DNA from: Burkholderiaceae bacterium
GTDB taxonomy: Bacteria > Pseudomonadota > Gammaproteobacteria > Burkholderiales > Burkholderiaceae_C
Assembly (NCBI GenBank): GCA_019745555.1
Contig: JAIESX010000001.1
Span: forward strand, 124,001-188,000
Reading direction: 5' to 3'
DNA: 64,000 bases
Every line of letters starts with the position of its first letter. Positions within the stretch are counted from its first letter, which is position 1. The translations under genes were made by a program, and so were the position numbers. The notes under the pieces are model-generated. The model made no database searches, was not told the DNA's origin, and saw only the letters and a list, made by a program, of their open reading frames with translations. Shown piece by piece: positions 49,836 to 58,840 of this stretch.

Positions 49836-50678
49836 TCAGGCAAACCAGCGTTCGAGCCAGGACTGCAGCCGGGCGTAGACCGGCTCGCGCTCCAGCTCGT
49901 TGAAGATCTCGTGGTAGAGCTCGGCATAGCAGTGCGCCTCGAGGACGCGTGCCGGTGCCGCCTGGGCAAAGGCCGCGCTGCCGCGCGGACTGACCAGCCT
50001 GTCCTGGCCAGCGTACATCAGCAGGGTCGGCACTTCCCAGCGCGGCGCGGCCGCCAGCACCTGCGGTCCGGTATCGGCGATGTAACGCGCGAGCCGGCCG
50101 GAAATGCGGTCGTGGATGAGCTTGTCCTGCTGGTAAGCGCGAACCACCTGCGGGTCGTGTGAAATCCACTTCGGGTCCAGCCCGTTGCCCACGCACAGAT
50201 TGGGCGCCACCGAAGGCAGGACCGCGAGCAGCAGTCTCTGCACCGCGTTGAGCCCCGGATCGAATGCCGGCGAGGACAGCACCAGGCCATCGACACGCCC
50301 GAGCTGGCGCGCCACCAGATGCGCGGCCACCAGCCCGCCCATGCTGTGACCGAGCACGATCAGCGGTGTGTCGGCGTCCAGACGGCGGCGCGTGCTGCCC
50401 AGCACGTCGGCCAGGTCCTCGACCAGACGCTGGTCCGACGGCAGGCCGCCGCGCACGCCGCCCGATTCGCCATGGCCGTAATGGTCGTAGCCACGCACGG
50501 CAAAGCCCCAGTCGTTGAGCCGGCGCGCGAGTTCGTCGTAGCGGCCCGCATGCTCGCCCAGGCCGTGCACGATGAGCACCACGCCGCGCAGCCGGGTGCC
50601 AGGATCGAGCGGCCAGTCCTGGATGGCCAGGTTGTCGCCATCGGAGGCGACGTAGGTTGTCAGCGTGGATTCCTGCAT
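49836..50678 (-). CDS. Alpha/beta hydrolase, monoacylglycerol lipase/lysophospholipase-like
   Basis: The 280-residue serine hydrolase has an oxyanion-hole motif HGLGEHAGRY (39-48), nucleophile Ser112 in GHSMGG, an Asp in YAGQDRLVSP and a His in ELYHEIFNE to complete the triad. HGLGEHAGRY and GYDHYGHGES are hallmarks of the hydrolase_4/monoglyceride lipase group. It has no signal peptide. Its ATG is 3 bp from the right-hand inverted-repeat element (50682-50953), which therefore contains or replaces its promoter. Confidence 0.88.
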   Translation of the reverse strand: MQESTLTTYVASDGDNLAIQDWPLDPGTRLRGVVLIVHGLGEHAGRYDELARRLNDWGFAVRGYDHYGHGESGGVRGGLPSDQRLVEDLADVLGSTRRRLDADTPLIVLGHSMGGLVAAHLVARQLGRVDGLVLSSPAFDPGLNAVQRLLLAVLPSVAPNLCVGNGLDPKWISHDPQVVRAYQQDKLIHDRISGRLARYIADTGPQVLAAAPRWEVPTLLMYAGQDRLVSPRGSAAFAQAAPARVLEAHCYAELYHEIFNELEREPVYARLQSWLERWFA

Positions 50679-50681
50679 GGT

Positions 50682-50953
50682 CTAGGGTCTGTTCACACTC
50701 ATTTCGCAAGTGCGAGCGTGGTTAAAACCGCGCCAATCTAGGCGCGCGACGACGCCCAGGCTGGCCGCCTGGGCTAGGAGTGCAACAACGAGTGGCGCGG
50801 TTTTAACCACGTTCCCTTCGGGTTGCGGCCAAAAAGGCCATGCGCGGCGTTGCGAAGCCTTGCCGGGGCCCCACCCCGGTGGCGTTTCGCGCCTTGCGCA
50901 TGGCCTTTTTGATCCGCAACGCATCTTGTGAAATGAGTGTGAACAGACCCTAG
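50682..50953. repeat. 272-bp inverted-repeat element (MITE-like)
   Basis: Ends are perfect 24-bp inverted repeats (50682-50705 and 50930-50953, beginning CTAGGGTCTGTTCACACTCA). Inside are an 18-bp perfect inverted repeat (50717-50734 with 50794-50811), a nested GCCCAGG/CCTGGGC, and a 23/24-bp near-perfect repeat (50822-50844 with 50897-50920). No open frame of note. It fills the whole gap between the hydrolase start and the M20 peptidase stop, and supplies the latter's TAG. It is likely a non-autonomous mobile element or a structured REP-type repeat; no clear target duplication is visible. Confidence 0.8.
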
Positions 50954-52425
50954 GGCATCTGCGCGATGACCTGCGCCACCGCGGCCGTCAGGCGGCGTGC
51001 ATAGGGCACGTGCAGGAATTCGTTGGGGCCGTGTGCATTGCTCCTGGGGCCCAGCACGCCGCAGACCATCATCTGCGCCCTGGGGAAGCCGCGCGAGAGC
51101 ATGTTCATCAGCGGAATGGTACCGCCCTGGCCGATGAAGCCGCAGGGCGCGCCGTAGAAGTTGCGCGAGGCAGCGTCCAGGGCGCGGCCGAACCAGGGCG
51201 CGGTCTCGGGCGCGTTCCAGCCAGTGGCCGAGCTCAGGCCCTCGAAAGTCACGCGGGCCTGGTAGGGCGCGTTGTCTTCGAGCAGGGCCTTGAGCTCCTG
51301 CACCGCTGTTGCCGCCTCCACCAGCGGCGGCAGGCGCAGTGAGAGCTTGAAGGCGGTGTAGGGCCGCAGCACATTGCCGGCGTTCTGCAGGTCCGGCAGG
51401 CCTTCGGCGCCCGTGACGCTGAGCGTGGGCGCCCAGGTGCGGTTGAGCAGGGCCTGCACCGGGTCGGTGGTCATGGGCAGGGCCAGACGGGTATCGCCTT
51501 CGCAGTCATAGTGCGCCCAGGGAAAACGCTTGTAGAGCTCCTCGCCCAGGATCGCGGCCGTGGCGCGTGCCTGGTCCATACGCTCGGCCGGCACCTCGCA
51601 ATGAAAACTCTGCGGCAGCAGGCGGCCGGTCTTGCTGTCTTCCAGCCGGTCGAGCACCTGGCGCATGATGCGAAAACTCGAGGGCACGACACCGCTGGCG
51701 TCACCCGAGTGCACCCCTTCGGTCAGGATTTCGACCTTGAGCACGCCACTGGCCATGCCACGCAGGCTGGTGGTCAGCCAGAGCTGGTCGTAGTTGCCGG
51801 CCCCCGAGTCCAGACAGACCACCAGGCCGACATCACCCAGCCGCGTACGCAGTGCGTCGATGTAGGGCAGCAGATCGTAGGAGCCGCTTTCCTCGCAGGT
51901 CTCGATCAGCCCGACCACCCGCGGGTGCGCGAGCTGCTGGCTCTTGAGCGCCTGGAGGGCCGCGATGCTGGCGTAGACGGCATAGCCATCGTCGGCACCA
52001 CCGCGGCCGTAAAGCTTGCCGTCCTCGTATTTCGGCGTCCAGGGGCCGAGATCGTTGCGCCAGCCGCTGAACTCCGGCTGCTTGTCCAGGTGGCCGTACA
52101 TCAGCACGGTCTGGGCGGAGACGTCGGCATCCCCGGCGCCGCGGCTCGCGGGCAGTTCGAAGAAGAGCACCGGCGTGCGGCCTTCCAGGCGGATGACCTC
52201 GAGCTTCAGGCCCTCGACCTTCTGCGCCTCGACCCAGGCCGCGGCGTTGTGGACCACAGTGTCGATATAGCCGTGCTGCGCCCACTGCGGATCGAACATC
52301 GGCGACTTGGCTGGAATCGCAATGTAGTCGCTGAGCTGACGGACGATCTGACCATCCCACAGGCGGGTGATGTCATCCAATGCTCGGGCGGTGTCGAGCA
52401 CGGTCTGCGAGGCGCGGGTATTCAT
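50950..52425 (-). CDS. M20-family metallopeptidase
   Basis: The 491-residue protein carries VLMYGHLDKQPE with the first zinc His/Asp, YGRGGADDGYAVYAS, IETCEESGSYD with the bridging Glu, and a C-terminal SNAHGPNEFLH ligand. It resembles dinuclear zinc dipeptidases of the M20A/CNDP-like branch. A dimerisation lid (about 215-370) interrupts the catalytic domain. It is cytoplasmic. The stop codon TAG lies in the terminal repeat of the adjacent 272-bp element. It is divergent from the TRAP receptor gene with a 109-bp gap. Confidence 0.9.
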   Translation of the reverse strand: MNTRASQTVLDTARALDDITRLWDGQIVRQLSDYIAIPAKSPMFDPQWAQHGYIDTVVHNAAAWVEAQKVEGLKLEVIRLEGRTPVLFFELPASRGAGDADVSAQTVLMYGHLDKQPEFSGWRNDLGPWTPKYEDGKLYGRGGADDGYAVYASIAALQALKSQQLAHPRVVGLIETCEESGSYDLLPYIDALRTRLGDVGLVVCLDSGAGNYDQLWLTTSLRGMASGVLKVEILTEGVHSGDASGVVPSSFRIMRQVLDRLEDSKTGRLLPQSFHCEVPAERMDQARATAAILGEELYKRFPWAHYDCEGDTRLALPMTTDPVQALLNRTWAPTLSVTGAEGLPDLQNAGNVLRPYTAFKLSLRLPPLVEAATAVQELKALLEDNAPYQARVTFEGLSSATGWNAPETAPWFGRALDAASRNFYGAPCGFIGQGGTIPLMNMLSRGFPRAQMMVCGVLGPRSNAHGPNEFLHVPYARRLTAAVAQVIAQMP

Positions 52426-52534
52426 GAGCGTCCTTGTCGGAAGACTGAACCTTGATCAGTATATTCAGCCCTGCGAGCACCCGCGAGCCCGGGTGCTTAC
52501 ACTCTCGACTGCCCCAGAATTCCAGGAGATCCCC

Positions 52535-53545
52535 TTGAAGACCGCCACTACCCCGCGCCGCCGTCTGCTGGCAGCTGGCGTCTCGGCCTTAGCCCTCGGT
52601 GGCCTTGCACGGCCGGGTTTTGGGCAGTCCAGGATCACGTTGCGTATTTCCACCCCCGCCGTGCCCGATGACTGGCACGCCAGGATGTGGACAGTGTTCA
52701 AGGACTCGCTGGAAAAGTCGGCCCCGGGCCAGTTCGACGTGCAGATCAACCTGAATGCCGCACTGTTCAAGCAAGGTGCCGAACCGGCCGCCATGGCCCG
52801 CGGCAATCTCGAGCTGGCTTCGATCTCGGCATTTGACATCGCCAAGCTGGTGCCCGCTTTCTCGATTTTCACCGCGGGGTACGTGATCCGCGATCCGCAG
52901 CACCAGCAGACCGTCTTCAATGGTCCCATCGGCCAGGAACTGTTCAAGACCGTCTCGGAGAAGATGGACCTGACCGTCCTGTCCACCGTCTACCTGGGCA
53001 CACGCCAGCTCAACCTGCGCGAAGCGCGCCAGGTCCAGACGCCGGCCGACCTCAAGGGGGTCAAGCTGCGCATGCCCGGCAGCAAGGAATGGCTTTTCCT
53101 GGGTAATGCGCTCGGTGCCACGGCCACCCCGCTCGCTTTTGGCGAGGTTTACCTGGGCCTGAAGACCGGCACCGTCGATGGCCAGGAGAATCCCTTGCCG
53201 ACAGCGCGAGCCGCCAAGTTCCATGAGGTCACCAAGCAGCTGGTGTTGACCCAGCATCTGGTCGACAGCCTCTTCATCACCATCGCCAACAAGAAATGGA
53301 ACGCGCTGACCCCTGCACAGAAGCAGCATGTGGTCGCCGCGGCGCAGGCGGCCGCGAAGTTCAACAACGACAACCGCCTGCGGGAGGAAGGGCAGCTGGT
53401 GGACTTTTTCCGACAGCAGGGCCTGCAGGTCAGCACACCGGACCTCGAGGCCTTCCGCAGTACGGTGCAGGCGGCTTACCGCCGGTCAGATTACGCCAAG
53501 GTCTGGCCACCCGGTCTGCTGGACCAGATCAACCAGACACGTTGA
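52535..53545 (+). CDS. dctP: TRAP transporter solute-binding protein (DctP family)
   Basis: The 336-residue protein probably starts at TTG 52535, with AGGAG upstream. The N-terminus PRRRLLAAGVSALALGGLA is a Tat- or Sec-type signal peptide. The mature part has DctP-type motifs: AAMARGNLELASISAFD, the signature LKGVKLRMPGSKEW, and TGTVDGQENPLPTARAAKFHEV. It binds an organic anion in the periplasm and passes it to the membrane subunits. The substrate is not predictable; dicarboxylates or other organic acids are common. First gene of the PQM set. Confidence 0.9.
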   Translation: MKTATTPRRRLLAAGVSALALGGLARPGFGQSRITLRISTPAVPDDWHARMWTVFKDSLEKSAPGQFDVQINLNAALFKQGAEPAAMARGNLELASISAFDIAKLVPAFSIFTAGYVIRDPQHQQTVFNGPIGQELFKTVSEKMDLTVLSTVYLGTRQLNLREARQVQTPADLKGVKLRMPGSKEWLFLGNALGATATPLAFGEVYLGLKTGTVDGQENPLPTARAAKFHEVTKQLVLTQHLVDSLFITIANKKWNALTPAQKQHVVAAAQAAAKFNNDNRLREEGQLVDFFRQQGLQVSTPDLEAFRSTVQAAYRRSDYAKVWPPGLLDQINQTR

Positions 53546-53550
53546 CCTTC

Positions 53551-54042
53551 ATGGCTCTGTTGCGCAAAGCCGCCCATGTCCTGGGCGGGCTGATGTTCCT
53601 GGGTTTGTTCGGGATCTTCCTGATACAGATCACGGCACGTTTCGGTTTCGACCAGCCGCTGCCGTGGACCGACGAGCTCGCCGTGGTGCTCTACCTCTGG
53701 GTCATCCTCTGGGCGGCCGCCTTTATGGTGCCGGAGCGCGAACATGTGGTATTTGACCTGGTATGGAACAGCGCAGGTCCCCGCTTGCGCCGCGGGATGA
53801 AAATGGCAGGTCACCTGATGATCGGTGGGCTGGCCGCCGCGGCGCTTCCCGCCAACTGGGACTACGTGCAGTTCATGCGACGCGAAGGCACCCCCGTGTT
53901 GGGCCTGTCCTTCCAGTGGGTGTTCCTGCCGCTGCTGCTGCTGCTGCTGGCCTTGGTGGGGCGCAGCCTTCGGGGGATCTGGGACGCCTGGCGCGACCGG
54001 GACCCGGATGAGCAGAGCCATGACGCGAAGGGGGTCCGGTGA
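53551..54042 (+). CDS. dctQ: TRAP transporter small permease (DctQ family)
   Basis: The 163-residue membrane protein has four predicted helices and the DctQ motif DELAVVLYLWVILWAAAFMV. It starts at ATG 53551, 5 bp after the dctP stop. It pairs with DctM to form the sodium-driven permease. The stop overlaps the GTG start of dctM (GTGA). Confidence 0.9.
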   Translation: MALLRKAAHVLGGLMFLGLFGIFLIQITARFGFDQPLPWTDELAVVLYLWVILWAAAFMVPEREHVVFDLVWNSAGPRLRRGMKMAGHLMIGGLAAAALPANWDYVQFMRREGTPVLGLSFQWVFLPLLLLLLALVGRSLRGIWDAWRDRDPDEQSHDAKGVR

Positions 54043-55334
54043 GCCTGGCTTTGTGGGCGTTGGTGGGCGTGGTGCTGGCGGGCATGGTGCTGCGCATGCC
54101 CATCGGTTTTTCCATGCTCATGGCCGGCGTGGCCTATCTCTTGGTCAAGGGCCAGGATCTGGGACTGATGGCCGAGCAGGTGGGCAACGGGCTGTACAAC
54201 AGCTATGTGCTGCTGGCCGTGCCGCTGTTTGTGTTTGCGGCCAATATCATGAACGCGGGCACGGTCAGTGAGCGCATCTTCGATTTCTGCCGTATCCTGG
54301 TGGGACGCCTGCGCGGCGGCCTGGCCCAGGTGGACATCCTGGTCAGCGTGGTCTTCTCGGGCATGAGCGGCAGTGCGATTGCCGACGCGGCGGGGCCCGG
54401 CTTGGTGACGATCCGGCAGATGCTGAAGAAGCCGGAGTACACGCGCGGCTTCGCTGGCGCCGTCGTCGTCGCCAGCGCCACCCTGGGGCCCATGATTCCA
54501 CCGTCGATCCCGATGGTCATCTACGCGCTGGTGTCGGGAGCCTCGGTCGGCGCGCTCTTTCTGGGCGGACTCCTGCCCGGACTGTGCATGATGGTGCTGA
54601 TGATGGGCGTTGTGCAATACATCGCACACCGGCGGCAGATGCCGCGCGAGGCACCCGTTCCTCGTCGCGAGTGGCCGACCATCGTGTTTCGCGGCGCCTT
54701 GCCGCTGTCCATGCCCATTGTGTTGCTCGGTGGCATTTACTCCGGCGCCTTCACCCCGACGGAGGCGGCGGCGGTTGCCGCCTTGCATGCGCTGATCCTC
54801 GCCGCGGTGGTGTTCCGCGCCTTGAGCTGGCGTTCGTTCTGGGGCGTGGTGCTCGAATCCACCCGTGCCAGCGCCGTGATCACCATCATCCTGGCCGGCG
54901 CCTTCATGTTGAACTACGCCTTCACCGCTGAAGGTGTGCCCCAAACCATGGCCTCCTGGGTCGAGGGCCTGCAGCTGAGCCGCTTGCAGTTCCTGTTCAT
55001 GGTCAATGGCCTCTTTCTGATCCTGGGTTGCTTCCTCGACGTCTCGGTGCTGCTGCTGGTTTTTGTCCCGATGCTGCTCCCCGCGGCCACGCTGCTGGGT
55101 GTGGATCTGGTGCACTTCGGCGTACTGGTGGTGCTGAACATGATGATCGGCCTGATCCACCCGCCTTTCGGCATGCTGCTCTTCGTCACCAAGGCCCTGA
55201 CCGGCATCCCCATCGGGGAGATGATGCGTGAGGGTTGGCTGTTTCTGGTGATGCTGCTCGGCCTGCTGGTGGCCATGACCGTCTTCCCCGAGATCGTGCT
55301 CTGGCTTCCCCGGACCATGGGCTACGGGGCCTGA
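54039..55334 (+). CDS. dctM: TRAP transporter large permease (DctM family)
   Basis: The 431-residue polytopic protein has about twelve helices and DctM motifs such as SGMSGSAIADAAGPG, ATLGPMIPPSIPMVIYA and GVLVVLNMMIGLIHPPFGM. It is the transport channel of the TRAP system. It starts at GTG 54039 overlapping dctQ by 4 nt, so the three genes form one operon. It converges on metW. Confidence 0.93.
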   Translation: MSLALWALVGVVLAGMVLRMPIGFSMLMAGVAYLLVKGQDLGLMAEQVGNGLYNSYVLLAVPLFVFAANIMNAGTVSERIFDFCRILVGRLRGGLAQVDILVSVVFSGMSGSAIADAAGPGLVTIRQMLKKPEYTRGFAGAVVVASATLGPMIPPSIPMVIYALVSGASVGALFLGGLLPGLCMMVLMMGVVQYIAHRRQMPREAPVPRREWPTIVFRGALPLSMPIVLLGGIYSGAFTPTEAAAVAALHALILAAVVFRALSWRSFWGVVLESTRASAVITIILAGAFMLNYAFTAEGVPQTMASWVEGLQLSRLQFLFMVNGLFLILGCFLDVSVLLLVFVPMLLPAATLLGVDLVHFGVLVVLNMMIGLIHPPFGMLLFVTKALTGIPIGEMMREGWLFLVMLLGLLVAMTVFPEIVLWLPRTMGYGA

Positions 55335-55382
55335 GCCGCGCCGGCCGCCCGCCCCAGAAGCCGGGCGTCCAGCTTCCGGCGC

Positions 55383-55964
55383 TCAACGTGAAAACTTCAG
55401 CACCGCCGTGCTGGCGCGCAGATTCGGCAGCCGGCGGATCAGGCGGCCGTTGTGCAGGCCGAAGCTGTCGAGGATCTGCAGGCCGTTGCGCTGGGCCAGC
55501 ACCTCGAGGTCGGCATGCGTGCCGACGCGGATGTTGGGTGTGTCGTACCACTGGTAGGGCAGGCGGCGCGTCACGGGCATGCGGCCCAGCAACACGCTGA
55601 GGCGGTTGGGCCAGTGCGCAAAGTTGGGGAAGGCCACGATGCCCGTGCGACCCACACGCGCGGTCTCGCGCAGCACGGTCTCGGCATTACGCAGGTGCTG
55701 CAGGGTGTCGATCTGCAGCACCACGTCGAAGCTCTGGTCGCCGAACATGGACAGCCCTTCGTCCAGGTTGAGCTGGATCACGTTGACACCACGCTGTACG
55801 CAGGCCTGCACATTGGCGTCGGCGATCTCGATGCCGTAGCCGCTGCAGCCACGCGTGGCCTGCAGGTGAGCCAGCAGGGCACCGTCGCCGCAGCCCAGGT
55901 CGAGCACACGTGAGCCCGGGGGCACCAGGCTGGCAATGCTCTCGAGAGTGGTGCGGTCACTCAT
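55383..55964 (-). CDS. metW: Methionine biosynthesis protein MetW
   Basis: The 193-residue methyltransferase-fold protein starts near [29 protein letters not shown] and has [15 protein letters not shown] and a PFLQYYDTPNIR-like [14 protein letters not shown] segment. MetW proteins work with MetX in homoserine acylation in proteobacteria. Its ATG overlaps the metX stop by 4 nt (ATGA), so metXW is a translationally coupled operon under the SAM-II riboswitch. Confidence 0.93.
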   Translation of the reverse strand: MSDRTTLESIASLVPPGSRVLDLGCGDGALLAHLQATRGCSGYGIEIADANVQACVQRGVNVIQLNLDEGLSMFGDQSFDVVLQIDTLQHLRNAETVLRETARVGRTGIVAFPNFAHWPNRLSVLLGRMPVTRRLPYQWYDTPNIRVGTHADLEVLAQRNGLQILDSFGLHNGRLIRRLPNLRASTAVLKFSR

Positions 55965-57088
55965 GACACGGCCTCCGCGGCGATGTTGCCGAAATAGGCG
56001 CGCACGAGGTTCATGTAGCGCGCATCGTCGAGCAGGAAGGCGTCGTGCCCGTGCGGCGCGTCGATCTCGGCATAGGAGACCTCGCGCCGGTTGTCGAGCA
56101 GGGCCTTGACGATCTCCCGGCTGCGCGCCGGCGAGAAACGCCAGTCGGTCGTGAAACTCACGAGCAGGAACTTGCAGCGCGCCGCGGCCAGCGCGCGGCT
56201 GAGGTTGCCGTCATGGCGTCGCGCCGGGTCGAAGTAGTCGAGCGCGCGCGTGATCAGCAGATAGGTGTTGGCATCGAAGTACTCGCTGAACTTGTCGCCC
56301 TGATAGCGCAGATAGCTCTCGATCTGGAACTCGATGTCCTGCGTGCTGTACTTGAGGTCGATGCCCTCGCGCAACTGACGGCCGAACTTCTCGTTCATGA
56401 CGTCGTCGCTGAGGTAGGTGATGTGGCCGATCATGCGCGCGATGCGCAGACCGCGCTTGGGCACCACGCCGTGCGCGTAGAAGTTGCCCCCATGGAAGTC
56501 GGGGTCGGTCACGATGGCACGACGCGCCACCTCATTGAAGGCGATGTTCTCGGCATTCAGGTTCGGCGCGCTGGCCACCACCACGGCATGGCGCACGCGG
56601 CCGGGGTACTGCAGCGTCCAGCTCAGCGCCTGCATGCCGCCCAGGCTGCCGCCCATGACGGCCGCGAGCTGCTCGATGCCCAGCGCATCGAGCAGGCGGG
56701 CCTGGGCGTTGACCCAGTCTTCCACCGTGACCACGGGAAAATCGGCCCCGTAGACCCGGCCCGTGTCCGGGTTCACGTGCATCGGCCCGGTGGAGCCGAA
56801 GCAGGAACCGAGGTTGTTGACGCCGATGACGAAGAACTTGTCCGTGTCCACCGGCTTGCCCGGACCGATCATGTTGTCCCACCAGCCTTCGCTCCTCGCC
56901 TGGCCCTCGTAGACACCGGCGACATGGTGCGAGGCATTGAGCGCGTGGCAGATCAGCACCGCGTTGGACTTGTCGGCGTTGAGCCTGCCGTAGGTCTCGT
57001 AGGCCAGGGTGTAGCCGCGGATGCTCGCGCCGCTCTGCAGAGGCAGGGCGGCGTCAAAGCTCATCGTCTGGGGCTGGGCGATCAACAT
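55961..57088 (-). CDS. metX: Homoserine O-acyltransferase MetX
   Basis: The 375-residue alpha/beta hydrolase-fold enzyme has the nucleophile Ser148 in [13 protein letters not shown], a conserved [11 protein letters not shown] region, [12 protein letters not shown] and a C-terminal triad His in [12 protein letters not shown]. It acylates homoserine with acetyl-CoA or succinyl-CoA as the first committed step to methionine; the acyl donor cannot be fixed from sequence. Start at ATG 57088, directly downstream of a riboswitch-terminator leader. metW follows. Confidence 0.95.
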   Translation of the reverse strand: MLIAQPQTMSFDAALPLQSGASIRGYTLAYETYGRLNADKSNAVLICHALNASHHVAGVYEGQARSEGWWDNMIGPGKPVDTDKFFVIGVNNLGSCFGSTGPMHVNPDTGRVYGADFPVVTVEDWVNAQARLLDALGIEQLAAVMGGSLGGMQALSWTLQYPGRVRHAVVVASAPNLNAENIAFNEVARRAIVTDPDFHGGNFYAHGVVPKRGLRIARMIGHITYLSDDVMNEKFGRQLREGIDLKYSTQDIEFQIESYLRYQGDKFSEYFDANTYLLITRALDYFDPARRHDGNLSRALAAARCKFLLVSFTTDWRFSPARSREIVKALLDNRREVSYAEIDAPHGHDAFLLDDARYMNLVRAYFGNIAAEAVS

Positions 57089-57102
57089 CTAGGGACTGTC
57101 CC

Positions 57103-57144
57103 CAAAAAGAAGACCCGGCGCGGCAGTTCAGCCGGGCCGGGTCT
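57103..57144 (-). terminator. Riboswitch-linked intrinsic terminator
   Basis: Perfect 9-bp stem (57111-57119 with 57136-57144, GC-rich) then TTCTTTTT on the minus strand, 15 bp before the metX ATG and 12 bp after the aptamer. Confidence 0.85.
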
Positions 57145-57156
57145 CCGAATTCGAAA

Positions 57157-57228
57157 CACCCGCCTCTTTAGCTGAACTTCGGAACTCCAGGGTTCCGGCG
57201 CCCGCAATCGGGGTCAAATCGGCGCTGG
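57157..57228 (-). promoter_or_regulatory. SAM-II riboswitch upstream of metX
   Basis: Minus strand reads AGCGCCGATTTGACCCCGAT, then TGCGGGCGCC, a 16-nt inserted hairpin, and CAGCTAAAGAGGCGGG. These align with the SAM-II aptamer (GCGC-GAUUUAACC...AUUGC..GCGC...AGCUAAAAAGGG), including the P1 helix GCGC/GCGC and the pseudoknot CCC/GGG. With the terminator it should stop metXW transcription when SAM is plentiful. Confidence 0.88.
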
Positions 57229-57266
57229 GCTTAGTATAAGTGCAAGTGCCCACGAGGAGTATGTCC

Positions 57267-58100
57267 ATGGCCGACCCCAATGAACTCTACGGCTCCGACG
57301 CCTATGCGCCGGCCCAGATCGCCCAACGCATCGAGTCGGTGGGCGTCACCAAGGCCCGGCTGCCCACGCTGCAGCTACTCATGCTGGGGGTGCTGGCCGG
57401 CGCCTTCATCGGCCTGGGCGCCATGCTGTTTGCCCTGGTGAAGTCCGATGCCACCCTGGGCTTTGCGGCCAGTGCGCTGCTGGGCGGCCTGGTGTTTTCA
57501 CTGGGCCTGCTGCTGGTGGTCGTTGCCGGCGCGGAGCTTTTCACCGGCAACAACCTGCTGGCCATGGCCTGGGCCGATGGCCGCATCACGAGCCGCGAGG
57601 TGTTGCGCAACTGGGTGCTGGTCTGTGCCGCGAATTTCGTCGGCGCGGGCGGTCTGGCCCTGCTGGTCTTCGCCAGCGGCCACGCGGGGCTCAATGGCGG
57701 AGCCATCGGCCAGACCGTGGTGAAGATCGCCCTGGCCAAACAGGAGCTCTCGCCGACGCAGGCCTTCTTCCGTGGCGTACTGTGCAATGTGCTGGTCTGC
57801 ATGGCCGTGTGGATGGCCATGGCCGGACGCAGCGTGGTGGACAAGGCGGTCGCCGTGGTACCGCCCATCGCCGCCTTTGTGGCCGCCGGTTTCGAACACA
57901 GCATCGCCAATATGTATTTCATGCCCCTGGCCATGCTGCTGCAGCACTTCGGGCCGGAAGGTCTGGCAGCCATGCCAGCGGTCACCTGGGCGGGCATGCT
58001 GGGCAATCTGCTGCCGGTGATCGCCGGCAACCTGCTGGGCGGCAGCGTGCTGGTGGGCCTGAGCTATTACCTGATCTACCGCCGCACACCCGCCGGCTGA
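57267..58100 (+). CDS. Formate/nitrite transporter (FNT family)
   Basis: The 277-residue protein starts MADPNELYGSDAYAPAQIAQ at ATG 57267, 7 nt after AGGAG. An ATG two codons upstream is too close to that site. It has six helices (about 45-265), with FNT features LVVVAGAELFTGN and NVLVCMAVWMA. Members conduct formate, nitrite or hydrosulfide as pentamers. It is divergent from metX and followed by a convergent TMEM165 gene, so no operon helps fix the substrate. Confidence 0.88.
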   Translation: MADPNELYGSDAYAPAQIAQRIESVGVTKARLPTLQLLMLGVLAGAFIGLGAMLFALVKSDATLGFAASALLGGLVFSLGLLLVVVAGAELFTGNNLLAMAWADGRITSREVLRNWVLVCAANFVGAGGLALLVFASGHAGLNGGAIGQTVVKIALAKQELSPTQAFFRGVLCNVLVCMAVWMAMAGRSVVDKAVAVVPPIAAFVAAGFEHSIANMYFMPLAMLLQHFGPEGLAAMPAVTWAGMLGNLLPVIAGNLLGGSVLVGLSYYLIYRRTPAG

Positions 58101-58106
58101 GAGGGC

Positions 58107-58676
58107 TCAGCCCACCCAGCCAGCCAGCGTGACCACCCCCAGCACGGCAAACACGAGCGCGGACACACGGTGCAGCAAGGCGACGGGGATGCGCCGGGTC
58201 AGGCGCTCGCCCAGCCAGACCACGGGGGCGTTGGCCAGCATCATGCCCAGCGTGGTGCCCAGCACCACCCAGAACCAGCCGCTGTACTGCGCCGCGAGCA
58301 TCACGGTGGCGATCTGCGTCTTGTCACCCATCTCGGCCAGGAAGAAGGCGATCACGGTGGTGCCGAACACCCCCCAGCGCGCGTAGCGCTGCGGATCATC
58401 GTCCTCATCAATGCGGTCGGGGATCAGCATCCAGGCCGCCATGGCAAGGAAGGACAGGCCGAGGATCCCGCGCAGCCATACAGGGCCCAGCCAAGTCGTC
58501 ACCCAGGCGCCGACGGCGCCTGCCAGCGCATGGTTGACCACCGTGGCCACGAAGATGCCGGCCACGATGGGCCAGGGGCGACGGAACTTGAGAGTGAGGA
58601 GGAGGGCCAGGAGCTGGGTCTTGTCGCCCATCTCGGCCAGCGCGACCAGGCCGGTCGATATCAGAAAAGCTTCCAC
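58107..58676 (-). CDS. TMEM165/GDT1-family cation transporter
   Basis: The 189-residue protein has six helices and two copies of the family signature, ALAEMGDKTQLLAL (13-26) and FFLAEMGDKTQIATV (about 110-124), which coordinate the transported cation. Family members export manganese or move calcium in exchange for protons. The short acidic loop DRIDEDDDPQ links the halves. It is convergent with the FNT gene and divergent from amtB. I see no yybP-ykoY manganese riboswitch upstream. Confidence 0.92.
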   Translation of the reverse strand: MEAFLISTGLVALAEMGDKTQLLALLLTLKFRRPWPIVAGIFVATVVNHALAGAVGAWVTTWLGPVWLRGILGLSFLAMAAWMLIPDRIDEDDDPQRYARWGVFGTTVIAFFLAEMGDKTQIATVMLAAQYSGWFWVVLGTTLGMMLANAPVVWLGERLTRRIPVALLHRVSALVFAVLGVVTLAGWVG

Positions 58677-58721
58677 CGCTGGATTCTAGTCCTCTGATTC
58701 AGCTCACCCGTCGTCCTGCCT

Positions 58722-58737
58722 TGGTGCGCACCTTGCA
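58722..58737 (+). promoter_or_regulatory. Candidate sigma-54 promoter of amtB
   Basis: TGGTGCGCACCTTGCA fits TGG-N9-TTGCA with correct -24/-12 spacing. A transcript would start near 58749, about 90 bp before the amtB ATG. TGGTGCA and TGCACCA half sites around 58775 and 58803 resemble NtrC sites but lie downstream. Confidence 0.55.
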
Positions 58738-58840
58738 CACTCTTGGCGCCCGTTGGCTCAGTTATTGCTTGAGATTGGTGCATTTTTCAAATCTTCTGGT
58801 TTCTGCACCAGACACAGGCAATTTATCTGGAGATCTCAAC

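Noticed and set aside
50682-50953. Reading the inverted-repeat element as an integron attC site
   Set aside because: attC sites are usually shorter and have core GTTRRRY motifs near the ends with imperfect arms; I see perfect terminal arms and no integrase.
58677-58840. yybP-ykoY manganese riboswitch upstream of the TMEM165-type gene
   Set aside because: The sequence shows none of the conserved loop elements and contains the likely amtB promoter instead.
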